Source: UBA5336 sp038526245 (GTDB lineage Bacteria; Pseudomonadota; Alphaproteobacteria; Caulobacterales; Hyphomonadaceae). From it: a stretch of 64,000 nt of DNA. Location of the stretch: positions 15,294 through 79,293 of the forward strand of contig JBCBGZ010000007.1 in NCBI GenBank assembly GCA_038526245.1, in the 5' to 3' direction. Numbering within the stretch: position 1 is the stretch's first letter; each line of letters opens with the position of its first letter. The position numbers were made by a program, and so were the translations under genes. Below are positions 42,606-52,097 of the stretch, in pieces. The notes beneath the pieces are model-generated. The model saw only the letters and a program-made list of their open reading frames with translations. It had not been told where the DNA came from and made no database searches.

Positions 42606-43231
42606 TGGGTCTTTGGGATCGATATGTCGTCCCGCCGCTGATTTCTGCGGCCTGTTCCACCAAACCGATCATGAAACAGCGCGAAAAAGTCGTTCCCCAC
42701 GCCAAAGGGGCCGTGCTGGAAATCGGCTGCGGATCGGGCACCAACTTTACCTACTACAACGCCGACAAAATCTCTCGATTGTTTGCGCTTGAGCCTTCAG
42801 AGGGCATGATCGAGCGGGCCCGCCTGGCAGCGAAGGGTCTGCCGCTCCGCCAGAGAACCGAATTTCTCGAGGCAGGCGCCGAAGCCATTCCTCTGGAAGA
42901 CAATTCGATTGATACCGTTGTGATCACCTTCGTGCTGTGCACGATCTCTGACTGGCAGGCGTCCCTTGCTGAGGTGCGCCGTGTGCTCAAGCCGGGTGGC
43001 AAGATACTGTTTTCCGAACACGGCCTGGCGCCCGACGAAGGCATTGCAAAGTGGCAGCGGCGCGTGGAGCCGGTCTGGAAGCGCCTGGCGGGCGGATGTC
43101 ATTTGACCCGGGATACCGGGGCGCTCCTGACGTCGACCGGGTTCAGATTGGACCGCGTTGAGACAATGTACTTGCCGTCCACACCGAAGATTGCGGGCTT
43201 TGTCAGTTGGGGCAGTGCAGCGCCTGCCTAG
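42605..43231 (+). CDS. Class I SAM-dependent methyltransferase (UbiE/Methyltransf_11 type)
   Basis: The 208-residue product has motif I VLEIGCGSGTNFTYY, the acidic LEPSEGMIERA, FVLCTISDWQ and the RRVLKPGGKILFSEH post-motif. It is similar to phospholipid or small-molecule methyltransferases. The start is a GTG at 42605 overlapping the previous stop; no other start fits the family N terminus. The acceptor is unknown. Confidence 0.87.
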   Translation: MGLWDRYVVPPLISAACSTKPIMKQREKVVPHAKGAVLEIGCGSGTNFTYYNADKISRLFALEPSEGMIERARLAAKGLPLRQRTEFLEAGAEAIPLEDNSIDTVVITFVLCTISDWQASLAEVRRVLKPGGKILFSEHGLAPDEGIAKWQRRVEPVWKRLAGGCHLTRDTGALLTSTGFRLDRVETMYLPSTPKIAGFVSWGSAAPA

Positions 43232-43300
43232 CGGCAATGGTTGCAAGTGTCGGCTTCGGCGCCCATCTCCCCGCCAGCAGAACAAGGATACGCGCACGCC

Positions 43301-44212
43301 ATGGATATTCTCGGCGCAAATACGCCCCAGGGTGGGGTCGGCGATCTCGTGAAAGACAGCACAGACCAGGCCTTTATGGCGGACGTAATTGAAGCCTCCC
43401 AGGATGTGCCAGTGCTGGTGGATTTTTGGGCGCCCTGGTGCGGCCCATGCAAAACACTCGGCCCGATCATCGAGAAAGCCGTCACGGCCCAGGCGGGCAA
43501 GGTAAAGCTGGTCAAGATCAACATTGACGACAATCCCGGTATCGCCGGCCAACTCGGCGTTCGCTCGATTCCCGCGGTTTTTGCCTTCAACAAGGGCCAG
43601 CCCGTGGATGGCTTCATGGGGGCGCTGCCGGAAAGCCAGATTACCCAATTCATCGAAAAGCTGTTGTCTGGCACCGATGATGGGAAGGCTCTGGCAGAAG
43701 CAGTGGAAGCGGCAGACGGGCTTCTGGCAGACGGTGATGTCGGCGGCGCCGCCCAGCTCTATGCCCAGATCATCAATGCTGACCCGGGCCAGATTGGCGC
43801 CGTTGCGGGTCTGGCGCGGTGTTACCTGGCAAATGGCGATGTGGAGCGTGCCCGCGAAACGCTTGCAATCGCGCCGGAAGACAAGCGCGCGGACGCGGCC
43901 TGGGTGAGCGCCTCGAAAGCCGTTGAGATGGCCGAGGACGCGCCGAGCGCCGATGAGTTCGCAGGCGCTCTTGCGGCGGTTGAAGCGGCGCCGGAGGATC
44001 ACAGCGCACGCTTTGACCTGGCCGAAAAGCTCGCTGCGGCCGGACGAAACAAGGATGCTGTGGACCATCTCATGGTCATCCTGTCGGCAGATCTGACCTG
44101 GCACGAGGGTAAAGCCCGGGCCAAGCTTCTCGAGATTTTTGAAGCTGCGGGGCCAAAAGATCCGGCGACGATTGAAGGACGGCGGCGCCTCGCATCCCTG
44201 ACCTTCGCCTGA
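43301..44212 (+). CDS. cnoX: Thioredoxin-fold co-chaperone CnoX (YbbN)
   Basis: The 303-residue product is a thioredoxin domain with WCGPC active site (C47, C50), followed by a TPR-like helical C-terminal half (about residues 125-300). This is the architecture of CnoX/YbbN, which holds oxidised proteins and passes them to GroEL. The E. coli protein lacks the first Cys; the complete CGPC here matches the redox-active alphaproteobacterial form. groES-groEL lies about 1.7 kb away on the other strand. The ATG at 43301 follows AAGGA at about 12 bases. Confidence 0.9.
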   Translation: MDILGANTPQGGVGDLVKDSTDQAFMADVIEASQDVPVLVDFWAPWCGPCKTLGPIIEKAVTAQAGKVKLVKINIDDNPGIAGQLGVRSIPAVFAFNKGQPVDGFMGALPESQITQFIEKLLSGTDDGKALAEAVEAADGLLADGDVGGAAQLYAQIINADPGQIGAVAGLARCYLANGDVERARETLAIAPEDKRADAAWVSASKAVEMAEDAPSADEFAGALAAVEAAPEDHSARFDLAEKLAAAGRNKDAVDHLMVILSADLTWHEGKARAKLLEIFEAAGPKDPATIEGRRRLASLTFA

Positions 44213-44302
44213 TCCGGAGAAGCGCGCCCCAGCGACTCCAGCCTCGACGCGGGGACAACGCGCCCCATGTCACTCTAAGGCAAGCTCTGGAGGCACGCCC
44301 AT

Positions 44303-44950
44303 ATGACCATGCAGACCTATCGGCGGATTAATGACCTCCCGGCGCAAATTGCGGTGTTTCCCCTGTCGGGCGCGCTGCTGTTTCCCAGGTGGACGCTGTC
44401 CCTGAACATCTTCGAGCCGCGCTACCTGAACATGATTGATGACACCATGTCGGGAAGCCGCATTTTGGGAATGGTGCAGACAACCGGTGGCCCAAAGGCC
44501 TTGCCGGAGCTGGCCCGTATCGGCTGCGCCGGCCGCGTCACGTCCTATTCGGAAACCGATGACGGGCGGTATCTGATCGTTTTGACCGGGCTTTGCCGGT
44601 TCAGTGTCAGCGAGCTTGCGAATGTGGAAACACCTTATCGCCAGGCGCAGCCCGACTGGGCGCCGTTTGAGGCGGATCTGGCCGCACCCAGCATATCTGA
44701 TCTCCCCAGCCGCGAGCGCTTGATCGGCGCCCTTCGGGCTTATGTGTCTCGCAATGAGATGCAGGCGGACTGGTCCGCCGTGGAAGATGCTCCGATCGAA
44801 ACCCTGGTGAATGCACTCTGTGCAGGTTGCCCGTTTGAGACCGTTGAGAAACAAGCGCTTCTGGAGGCACCCTCCTTGCGCGAGCGTGCGGACACGTTAA
44901 TCGCATTGCTGGAAATGGACGTGCCCGGAGGCGCCGGAAATCTGCAATGA
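44303..44950 (+). CDS. LON substrate-binding-domain protein
   Basis: The 215-residue product corresponds to the N-terminal substrate-binding domain of Lon protease without the ATPase and protease parts: IAVFPLSGALLFPRWTLSLNIFEPRY (key parts FPLSGALLFP and NIFEPRY) and GCAGRVTSYSETDDGRYLIVLTG. GGAGG precedes the ATG by about 10 bases. The order cnoX, LON-like, Trm112 is frequent in alphaproteobacteria. It probably acts in protein quality control, but the exact role is unknown. Confidence 0.9.
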   Translation: MTMQTYRRINDLPAQIAVFPLSGALLFPRWTLSLNIFEPRYLNMIDDTMSGSRILGMVQTTGGPKALPELARIGCAGRVTSYSETDDGRYLIVLTGLCRFSVSELANVETPYRQAQPDWAPFEADLAAPSISDLPSRERLIGALRAYVSRNEMQADWSAVEDAPIETLVNALCAGCPFETVEKQALLEAPSLRERADTLIALLEMDVPGGAGNLQ

Positions 44951-45171
44951 GTGAAACAGAGATGGACGAAGCAGAGCGCCAGCGCGCCTCTGGCATGGAC
45001 CCCCGCATCCTCGAAATGCTGATCTGCCCGCTGACGCGTCAGCCCCTCGAGTATGACGGCGCCAGCGATGAACTGATTTCCCGCAAAGCAGGTCTGGCAT
45101 TCCCAATCCGAAATGGCTTGCCCTTGCTGACGGAAAAGCACGCACGCGAGATCGAGCAGGATGGCCCATGA
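44947..45171 (+). CDS. Trm112-family protein
   Basis: The 74-residue product has the Trm112 core LEMLICPLTRQPLEYDG and the tail GLAFPIRNGLPLLTEKHAR. In this bacterial form the second zinc Cys pair is not kept: only one Cys is present. In eukaryotes and archaea Trm112 activates methyltransferases; in bacteria its partner is not established. It overlaps the stop of the LON-like gene (ATGA) and the start of the next gene. Confidence 0.9.
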   Translation: MSETEMDEAERQRASGMDPRILEMLICPLTRQPLEYDGASDELISRKAGLAFPIRNGLPLLTEKHAREIEQDGP

Positions 45172-45476
45172 GTGATGCGGCCGTTCGCGCCTGGCCGGTC
45201 AAGCTGACGTTTCAGAAATCGGCGGCGTGCTTGAAACTGGAATTTGATGATGGCAGCGCTGGAAATGTCGATTACCGCACGCTGCGCGCAAACAGCCCGT
45301 CAGCCGCCGTACAGGGCCACGGGGCAGGGCCACCCCCGCCCCAGCCGCCCATACCGGAAGATATTTCTGTGACGAAAGCCGATCCAGTCGGTCGATACGC
45401 CGTGCGCATCCATTTTTCCGATGGTCATTCCAGTGGGCTCTACACTTGGGCTTTGCTCTACAGTTTGTTGCGCTAG
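45168..45476 (+). CDS. DUF971 (GBBH-like N-terminal) protein
   Basis: The 102-residue product follows the DUF971 pattern: LKLEFDDG, then YRTLRANSPSAAVQGHG, then DISVTKADPVGRYAVRIHFSDGHSSGLYTW. The domain occurs alone, in gamma-butyrobetaine hydroxylases, and near Fe-S assembly genes. A Pro run (PPPPQPPIP) lies in the middle. It overlaps the trm112 stop by 4 bases and closes the operon. Confidence 0.88.
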   Translation: MSDAAVRAWPVKLTFQKSAACLKLEFDDGSAGNVDYRTLRANSPSAAVQGHGAGPPPPQPPIPEDISVTKADPVGRYAVRIHFSDGHSSGLYTWALLYSLLR

Positions 45477-45643
45477 GCGCGCCGGCCAGCTTAACGCGCG
45501 ACAACGCCGGGCTGGAGGCCTGTTCATCTTCAAACTGCTAACCCCGTGGAGAGGGAGGGCTCCGTCGTGAGAATCGACGGGCGCACCAGCAGGGCTGTGT
45601 GCGCGTCCTTCGCCTTATGGAACTTCAACCTGAAGGGGCTGAC

Positions 45644-46483
45644 ATGAACGAACTACTCCAGAATCTCGACGTAAACTCATACGTGCCGATTGCCATCCAG
45701 TGGGGCACCAATCTTCTGCTCGCCATCGCGATCTATATCGTTGGCGCCTTTGTGGCGGGCCGGATTGGTAAATTCGTCACCAGCCTGGGCACACGATACG
45801 AAAACCTCGATAGCACGCTTTTCAATTTCCTCGGCAGCGTCGCGAAATACCTGATCCTTGCCTTTGTCTTCATTGCCGTTCTGAACGTCTTCGGTGTTCA
45901 GACGACCTCGATCATCGCCGTCCTCGGCGCCGCATCCCTGGCCGTCGGCCTGGCGCTTCAGGGCGCCTTGTCCAACCTCGCGGCTGGCGTGATGCTGATG
46001 GTGTTCCGACCGTTCAAAGTGGGTGACTTTATCGATGCAGCGGGCCGTTTCGGCCATGTGGACGAGATCAACCTGTTCACGACGATCCTGTCGACGTTTG
46101 ATCGCCAGCACATCATTGTGCCCAACGGTCAGATTTGGGGTGAGCAAATTGTCAACCATTCCCACCATGCGGTGCGGGGAGTCGATATGACCTTCGGCAT
46201 TTCCTATGACAGCGACATTGATACGGCGCGCAAAGCCATTGAAGAGGTCTTCGCCAGCCATCCCCACATCCTCAAGGATCCCGCACCGTTCATCGAAGTG
46301 TCGACGCTGAACAACTCCTCGGTCGATTTCATCACCCGGCCATTCGTGAACGGGGAAAACTACTTCGATGTTCTCTATTCCGTGCCGGAACTGGTTAAGA
46401 AAAAGCTCGACAGCGTCGGAGTGGAAATCCCGTTCCCACACCAAAAGGTGATCCTGTTCAACGGAGACAAGGCCGAGGCCTAG
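45644..46483 (+). CDS. Small-conductance mechanosensitive channel, MscS family
   Basis: The 279-residue product has three N-terminal helices and the MscS pore helix AVLGAASLAVGLALQGALSNLAAG (key part GLALQGALSNL), followed by the beta domain (VGDFIDAAGRFGHVDEI) and a C-terminal alpha/beta part. It forms a heptameric channel that releases solutes under osmotic down-shock. AAGGGG precedes ATG 45644; the frame is open from 45599. Confidence 0.95.
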   Translation: MNELLQNLDVNSYVPIAIQWGTNLLLAIAIYIVGAFVAGRIGKFVTSLGTRYENLDSTLFNFLGSVAKYLILAFVFIAVLNVFGVQTTSIIAVLGAASLAVGLALQGALSNLAAGVMLMVFRPFKVGDFIDAAGRFGHVDEINLFTTILSTFDRQHIIVPNGQIWGEQIVNHSHHAVRGVDMTFGISYDSDIDTARKAIEEVFASHPHILKDPAPFIEVSTLNNSSVDFITRPFVNGENYFDVLYSVPELVKKKLDSVGVEIPFPHQKVILFNGDKAEA

Positions 46484-46495
46484 GGGGCTGGCGCC

Positions 46496-47740
46496 TCAGC
46501 CTGCCGGGTCCTTCATCAGATCCGGCAGGTAGCCTTGTGCGGCGCTGGCCTGTTGGGCCAGCGCCGTTCTTATGGGGCCTGTGCGTTCTGCGATCGCGAG
46601 GGCGATCCCGCGCAGCGGCTTAAGCGCCATGTTATCGTTTGAAAACACGCGGTCGATCAGATCCATGCCGAGCGCAGTGCCATTGCCATCAAGCCTGCGC
46701 CAGCGCTGATAATCTTCCAGGGCGAGGGCGCTACCGGGGTCGAGGCCCGCGCGCACCTGCCGCGCGGCAACCTCCGCCAGGGCGGCGACATCCTTGAACC
46801 CCAAATTCAGCCCTTGTCCCGCCAGGGGGTTAATCCGCCGCGCCGCATCGCCCACAAGGGCCACCCGTTCAGCCACCATGGCATTGGCGACCTGGAGAAT
46901 GAGGGGATAAGCCCGCACGGGGCCATCAATGGTCATTTTCCCGGCGAAATCGGCAAACCGGGCGTTCAGTTCAGCTTCCTGAGCCGCCTTCGGCAGCTTC
47001 GCCAGAGCTTCGGCAGCACCTTCCTTCATGTACCAGGCAAGGTTCGCCCGGTCGCCCTTCAGGGGCAGGGTCGCGAAAGGCCCCTCCGGCGTGAACAATT
47101 GCCGGGCAATGCCAAGGTGAGGGCGTTCCAGCGCGACATCGGCCGCGAAAACCGATTTGCCATACCGCCGACCTTCGACACCGATGCCCGCCGCAGTGCG
47201 GACGGGAGAATTCAGGCCGTCACAGCCCACCAATAGCCTCGCCGCCACCCGCGCGCCCCCTTTCAGACAGGCGTGAACCGTGCCGTCGCCACGGTCCAGA
47301 CGGTCGAAAACGGCCGGTGCCAAGTGCGTCACACCGGGTGATTGGGAGAGTGCGCTATCGATGGCGGCTTGCAAGTCTTCAGCCTCGACCATCTGCCCGA
47401 GGAGGCCATCGGGCGCCGTCTCACCCAGGTCATCGCCCGTAAAAAGGGCAGTGGGTGCGCCAAACCAGTGGGGCGCGCCGTCGGTGGCTTCAAGTCCTCG
47501 CAAGGGTTCGGCGGCGCTGGCGAGTTGGTCCGTCAATCCGCAGAAGGTGAGCAGATTCCAGCTGCCGCGAACGATCGCAAAGTTTCGCGTGTCTCTCTTT
47601 CGCGTCGCGCCGGGATCGCGGGCATCAATGAGGGCAACAGAAAGGCCCAGTTTGCTGCAGGCCAGGGCCAAGGTGCCGCCCGCCGGGCCGGCCCCCACAA
47701 TCGCGAGATCAAAAACAGTGTCTTCAGGCGGTGAGTCCAT
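46496..47740 (-). CDS. UbiH/UbiF-type FAD-dependent monooxygenase
   Basis: The 414-residue product has the dinucleotide motif IVGAGPAGGTLAL (14-26), the middle DG motif LLVGCDGLNSPVR and GDAARRINPLAGQGLNLGFKD, the UbiH/COQ6 flavin signature. It hydroxylates the ring during ubiquinone synthesis. Which position it modifies cannot be told, since alphaproteobacterial UbiH-like enzymes vary in regiospecificity. It is convergent with the MscS gene and divergent from the ammonium transporter. Confidence 0.92.
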   Translation of the reverse strand: MDSPPEDTVFDLAIVGAGPAGGTLALACSKLGLSVALIDARDPGATRKRDTRNFAIVRGSWNLLTFCGLTDQLASAAEPLRGLEATDGAPHWFGAPTALFTGDDLGETAPDGLLGQMVEAEDLQAAIDSALSQSPGVTHLAPAVFDRLDRGDGTVHACLKGGARVAARLLVGCDGLNSPVRTAAGIGVEGRRYGKSVFAADVALERPHLGIARQLFTPEGPFATLPLKGDRANLAWYMKEGAAEALAKLPKAAQEAELNARFADFAGKMTIDGPVRAYPLILQVANAMVAERVALVGDAARRINPLAGQGLNLGFKDVAALAEVAARQVRAGLDPGSALALEDYQRWRRLDGNGTALGMDLIDRVFSNDNMALKPLRGIALAIAERTGPIRTALAQQASAAQGYLPDLMKDPAG

Positions 47741-47958
47741 GATCGGTTAGGTATGTGCCAGCCCCAACGCGGTCCACCACTGACGCAGGATTGGGCGAAC
47801 GTGCCGCATGCTGCACAGCAATTAACCACAGCGCCGTCTTCTGCCCACTCCTGCAGCGGAAATTTCGCCAATGTCTAACGCAGCTGCAACAAAGCGGCAA
47901 AGGGACCGCATGCGGAGGCTGCCAACCTTTGCGCTTTGATGATGGGAGAGACCACTCT

Positions 47959-49392
47959 ATGACCTTGTTTAAACGTAACTTTGGCCGAATGGTGGGCTTG
48001 ACGCTCGCCAGTGTGGCCGCGGCCGGGGCGGCCTGGGCGCAGGAAGTCGATCCTGAGCTGCTCGCCCGGATCGAGGCCCTGGAAGGCCAGGCCAGCGGCT
48101 ATGTGGACAATAGCTACCTGTTCCTGATCGGCGGTCTGATCGTCATGTTCATGGCGGCAGGATTTATGTGTTTGGAAGCTGGTCTGGTTCGCTCGAAAAA
48201 CGCCGCGATGCAGTCCATGAAGAATATCGCACTCTTCTCTGTGGCCGGTCTCATGTTCTGGTTGGTGGGCTATCACATGGTCTATCCGAACCTTGATTTT
48301 CTTTACCCTGAAGGCGCGCCAGACGATGCTACCGGCTTTATTCTGGGCGGATGGCTCAGCTCTACGCCGATCACTTGGGCACCCGGGGAACTCACGACAC
48401 CGGACGGCGATTATGCGTCCAGCTCCGATTGGTTCTTCCAGATGGTCTTTGTGGCCACCGCAGCCTCGATCGTATCCGGTACGGTGGCCGAACGCGTCAA
48501 TCTCTGGGCATTCCTACTGTTCACTGCCGTATTGACCGCTTTCATCTACCCGATTGTCGCGTCCTGGCAGTGGGGTGGAGGCGCTCTGGCCAATATGGGC
48601 TTCTCAGACTTTGCGGGCTCCACACTTGTGCACTCAACAGGCGGCTGGGCGGCCCTTATCGGCGCGATCATCATCGGTCCGCGTGCCGGGAAGTACTTCG
48701 GCAACACGGTCAATCCGATGCCAGGGTCAAACATCCCTCTTGCCGGACTTGGGACGTTCATTCTTTGGTTTGGTTGGTTTGGATTTAACGGCGCGTCAGA
48801 ACTTGCAGCCGGCGGTGTTGAGGCGATCAACGACGTTGCTAAGATTTTTGCGAACACCAACATGGCGGCTGTTGGCGGCGTTCTTGCTGCGATCATCACC
48901 ACGGCGGTGCTTTACAAAGGCAAGGTCGACGCAACCATGGTGTTCAATGGAGCGATTGGGGGGCTTGTCTCAATCACTGCTGAACCTCTGGCCCCGAGCC
49001 TGGGATCTTCGGTGCTGATCGGCGCTATCGGCGGTGTCCTTGTGGTGCTGACAGTTCCGCTTCTGGATAAGTTCAAGATCGATGATGTTGTCGGCGCTAT
49101 TCCGGCCCACCTTGTCTGCGGCATCTGGGGCACGCTTGCCGTGGCCTTCAACACGCAAACTGCCAAGGGTGAAGATGCCAACGGCGAAGAAATTCTTCGC
49201 TCAATGGGAGAGCAGTTCGCAATTCAAGGCGTCGGCATTCTCGCTTGCGCGATTTTCGTGTCCATTGCTTCTGCAATCATCTGGTACGCCCTGAAGCTCA
49301 CCCTCGGTGTTCGGGTTTCCGATGAAGAGCAGGAAGTCGGTCTCGACAAGTCCGAAGTGGGTATCGAAGCCTACCCGGAGTTTGCGAGCTAG
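47959..49392 (+). CDS. amt: Ammonium transporter (Amt family)
   Basis: The 477-residue product has an N-terminal signal-peptide-like segment ending AWA-QEV, a short coiled region and then 11 transmembrane helices. The twin pore histidines are in TLVHSTGGWAALIGA and PAHLVCGIWGTLAV, the latter style being common in the Amt1 branch. It imports ammonium into the cytoplasm. No glnK/PII gene is linked, which is unusual for amtB. ATG at 47959 follows GGGAG. A terminator lies at 49448-49479. Confidence 0.95.
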   Translation: MTLFKRNFGRMVGLTLASVAAAGAAWAQEVDPELLARIEALEGQASGYVDNSYLFLIGGLIVMFMAAGFMCLEAGLVRSKNAAMQSMKNIALFSVAGLMFWLVGYHMVYPNLDFLYPEGAPDDATGFILGGWLSSTPITWAPGELTTPDGDYASSSDWFFQMVFVATAASIVSGTVAERVNLWAFLLFTAVLTAFIYPIVASWQWGGGALANMGFSDFAGSTLVHSTGGWAALIGAIIIGPRAGKYFGNTVNPMPGSNIPLAGLGTFILWFGWFGFNGASELAAGGVEAINDVAKIFANTNMAAVGGVLAAIITTAVLYKGKVDATMVFNGAIGGLVSITAEPLAPSLGSSVLIGAIGGVLVVLTVPLLDKFKIDDVVGAIPAHLVCGIWGTLAVAFNTQTAKGEDANGEEILRSMGEQFAIQGVGILACAIFVSIASAIIWYALKLTLGVRVSDEEQEVGLDKSEVGIEAYPEFAS

Positions 49393-49447
49393 GCTTTCGC
49401 CACCCATTGCAAGGTCCGCAGCCCCTCATACTGCGGCCTTGAACGAG

Positions 49448-49479
49448 AAGCCCCCGGTCTCCTCCGCCGGGGGCTTTTT
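49448..49479 (+). terminator. Rho-independent terminator after the ammonium transporter gene
   Basis: A perfect 10-bp stem (AAGCCCCCGG at 49448-49457 with CCGGGGGCTT at 49467-49476) has a 9-base loop and ends in TTTTT (49475-49479). Confidence 0.92.
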
Positions 49480-49611
49480 CGTGCCCGGGTGCTCGAAGTT
49501 TATGAATTTGCCGAAAATCTTCATGAAATCCCGTCCATTTGCCGCCTGTTAAGCAGCGTCTTGATAGCTCTGGTCTTTGATGGTGACCCATTCAGACAAG
49601 GCCTAAAGCCC

Positions 49612-52026
49612 ATGACGGACATGACCCTTCCTGAGACACGCCCCCGCGCGGTGAGCGATCCCGTTTGGCGGATTGTCACCGGAACCGCGCTGTTTGGTCT
49701 GGGCGTCTTCATTTGCGGCAGTGTCGCGTCTTACGTGCCTTCTGACCCCAGCTGGAATTCGGCCACGGGCAGTGCGCCCTTGAACCTGTTCGGTCACAAG
49801 GGAGCGGTGTTCGCAGATCTCGCGCGGCAAACCCTCGGTTGGTCGAGCTGGGTGGGCGGTATTTCCCTTATGGTGGGCGGGGCCATGCGCGCTGTGTTGA
49901 TAGGCCGGCCCCAGAGGCGGCGCTGGCTGATCGGGTCCGCGGCCTTGCCACTCTCCGCGGCGTGTTTTGCGGCCTGGCCTGTACCCGCGAGCTGGCCACT
50001 TGCAGCCGGGCTTGGCGGCATGGTCGGCGATGCCCTGTTCGGCCTAGCTATAATGCCGTTCAAGGCTTTATTGCTGCCGATGCCGGAGGTCCTGTGCGGT
50101 GTGTTGCTCGGCGTTCTGGCCTTGATGTGCGGGTTAACGGCGCTTGGCTTTGGTCGGCGTGATGCCACGGCCCTGAAACGCGCTGCGGCGACGTCCGGCC
50201 GGGGCGCTGCCCGAAAAGCCACCGGCGCCAGCCGCGCGGCGAAACGCGGCCTTGGGGGATTGATCCAGCGCTGGAAGGCGCGCCGCTATGAACGCGGCTT
50301 GTCCGATCACGACTATGTCGCCGAGGCCTCCAGCGTTGGCTCCAATCGGTTTGTGATGCCAGATCTGGATCAGGATGACGCCCACCTTGAGGAGGACGGT
50401 TTTCCCTTTGAGGAAGACGAAGATGACGCCCCGTTGCCAGACCTCAAGCCCATGACATCGGCGCCGATGCAGTCGCCCGCGCCGAAGGTGCGCGCCCGGC
50501 GCAAGGCCGCGAAGGCCAGTGAAAAACTGCCCCCGATTGATTTGCTCAACGAACCGCCCGCTGACGCCCGCGACATTGACGAGGAAGCCCTCATCGCGAA
50601 AGCGGGCCAATTGGGCGAAGTGCTGAAGGAATTCGGTGTTCGCGGTCGCATCAAGGAAGTGCGCCCCGGCCCCGTGGTAACCCTGTTCGAGCTTGAACCT
50701 GCGGCGGGTGTGAAATCGGCCCGCGTGATCTCGCTGGCGGAAGATATTGCCCGGTCCATGTCTGCGGCTTCGGCCCGGGTGGCGGTCGTGCCGGGGAAGA
50801 ACGCGATTGGCATCGAATTGCCCAATGATGCGCGCGAAACGGTTTACTTCCGTACGCTTCTGGAAAGCTCGGCCTGGTCAGGAACCAAGGCAAAACTACC
50901 CATGGCGCTTGGCTCTGACATTGGCGGCATGCCCACCGTGGTCGAATTGGCCAAGATGCCTCACCTGCTGATCGCGGGTACAACCGGTTCGGGTAAGTCG
51001 GTCGGCGTGAACGCGATGATCCTGTCGCTCATGTACCGCCTGACGCCAGCCCAGTGCCGATTCATCATGATCGACCCCAAAATGCTGGAACTGAGTATTT
51101 ATGAGGGGATTCCACACTTGCTGGCGCCGGTCGTGACCGATCCGTCCAAGGCCGTGAACGCCCTGAAATGGACCGTGCGGGAGATGGAACAGCGCTATGA
51201 GCTGATGTCCAAGGCGGGCGTGCGAAACCTGGCGGGCTTCAATGAAAAGGCGGAGAAGTACCGCGCCCGCAATGAGCCGATGACCCGCAAGGTGCAGACC
51301 GGTTTCGACGAGAATGGCAAGCCCATCCACGAGACCGAGCACCTGCCGACAGACCACATCCCCAACATTGTCGTCGTGATCGACGAGATGGCCGACCTGA
51401 TGATGGTCGCGGGCAAGGAAATCGAAGGCTGCGTTCAGAGGCTGGCCCAAATGGCCCGCGCTGCCGGCATTCACCTGATTACGGCGACCCAACGCCCGTC
51501 GGTCGATGTCATCACCGGCACGATCAAGGCCAACTTCCCGACGCGCATTTCCTACATGGTGACGACCAAGATCGATTCCCGCACTATTCTGGGCGAGCAG
51601 GGTGCCGAACAGCTGCTCGGCATGGGCGACCTGCTGTACCAGGCGGCAGGCAAACGCCCCCAGCGCCTGCACGGTCCCTTTGTGTCGGATGAGGAAGTCG
51701 AGACCATCGTCGAGTGGCTGCGCGAACAGGGCGAGCCGAATTATGTGACGGAGATCCTCGAAGAGCCCGAGGACAGCTCGCCGGTCATGGATGCGATGCT
51801 CGGAACGTCGACCGGGGATGAGAATGAAGACCTCTATGCCCAGGCCATGGCCGTGGTTATCCGGGACAATCGGGCTTCGACATCCTATGTCCAGCGCCGT
51901 CTCAAGGTCGGGTATAACAAGGCCGCCACGCTGATTGAACGCCTGGAGGAAGAGGGCGTCATCTCCGCCCCAAACCATGCGGGCAAACGCGAAGTTCTAA
52001 GAAAAGACGATCCTTCTCCGGAGTAG
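49612..52026 (+). CDS. ftsK: DNA translocase FtsK
   Basis: The 804-residue product has about four N-terminal transmembrane helices, an acidic/Ala-Pro linker (about residues 180-310), then the RecA-like motor with Walker A GTTGSGKSVG and Walker B VVVIDEMADLMM, and a C-terminal winged-helix gamma domain (YVQRRLKVGYNKAATLIERLE). It anchors at the septum and pumps the chromosome terminus to dimer-resolution sites. The linker is short compared with E. coli. ATG at 49612 is chosen; another ATG lies three codons later, and the frame is open from 49489. Confidence 0.95.
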   Translation: MTDMTLPETRPRAVSDPVWRIVTGTALFGLGVFICGSVASYVPSDPSWNSATGSAPLNLFGHKGAVFADLARQTLGWSSWVGGISLMVGGAMRAVLIGRPQRRRWLIGSAALPLSAACFAAWPVPASWPLAAGLGGMVGDALFGLAIMPFKALLLPMPEVLCGVLLGVLALMCGLTALGFGRRDATALKRAAATSGRGAARKATGASRAAKRGLGGLIQRWKARRYERGLSDHDYVAEASSVGSNRFVMPDLDQDDAHLEEDGFPFEEDEDDAPLPDLKPMTSAPMQSPAPKVRARRKAAKASEKLPPIDLLNEPPADARDIDEEALIAKAGQLGEVLKEFGVRGRIKEVRPGPVVTLFELEPAAGVKSARVISLAEDIARSMSAASARVAVVPGKNAIGIELPNDARETVYFRTLLESSAWSGTKAKLPMALGSDIGGMPTVVELAKMPHLLIAGTTGSGKSVGVNAMILSLMYRLTPAQCRFIMIDPKMLELSIYEGIPHLLAPVVTDPSKAVNALKWTVREMEQRYELMSKAGVRNLAGFNEKAEKYRARNEPMTRKVQTGFDENGKPIHETEHLPTDHIPNIVVVIDEMADLMMVAGKEIEGCVQRLAQMARAAGIHLITATQRPSVDVITGTIKANFPTRISYMVTTKIDSRTILGEQGAEQLLGMGDLLYQAAGKRPQRLHGPFVSDEEVETIVEWLREQGEPNYVTEILEEPEDSSPVMDAMLGTSTGDENEDLYAQAMAVVIRDNRASTSYVQRRLKVGYNKAATLIERLEEEGVISAPNHAGKREVLRKDDPSPE

Positions 52027-52097
52027 GGCTGCGCAGGCGTCGCCGTCCTGCTGCCGCAATTTGCGGGCATGGCGTCTGTCAGAACGAGGACGTCCCC

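Noticed and set aside
47880..47958. Possible sigma-54 promoter before the ammonium transporter (TGCCAACCTTTGC)
   Set aside because: The distance between the GG- and GC-like elements is two bases too short and the GG is changed, so the match is not convincing.
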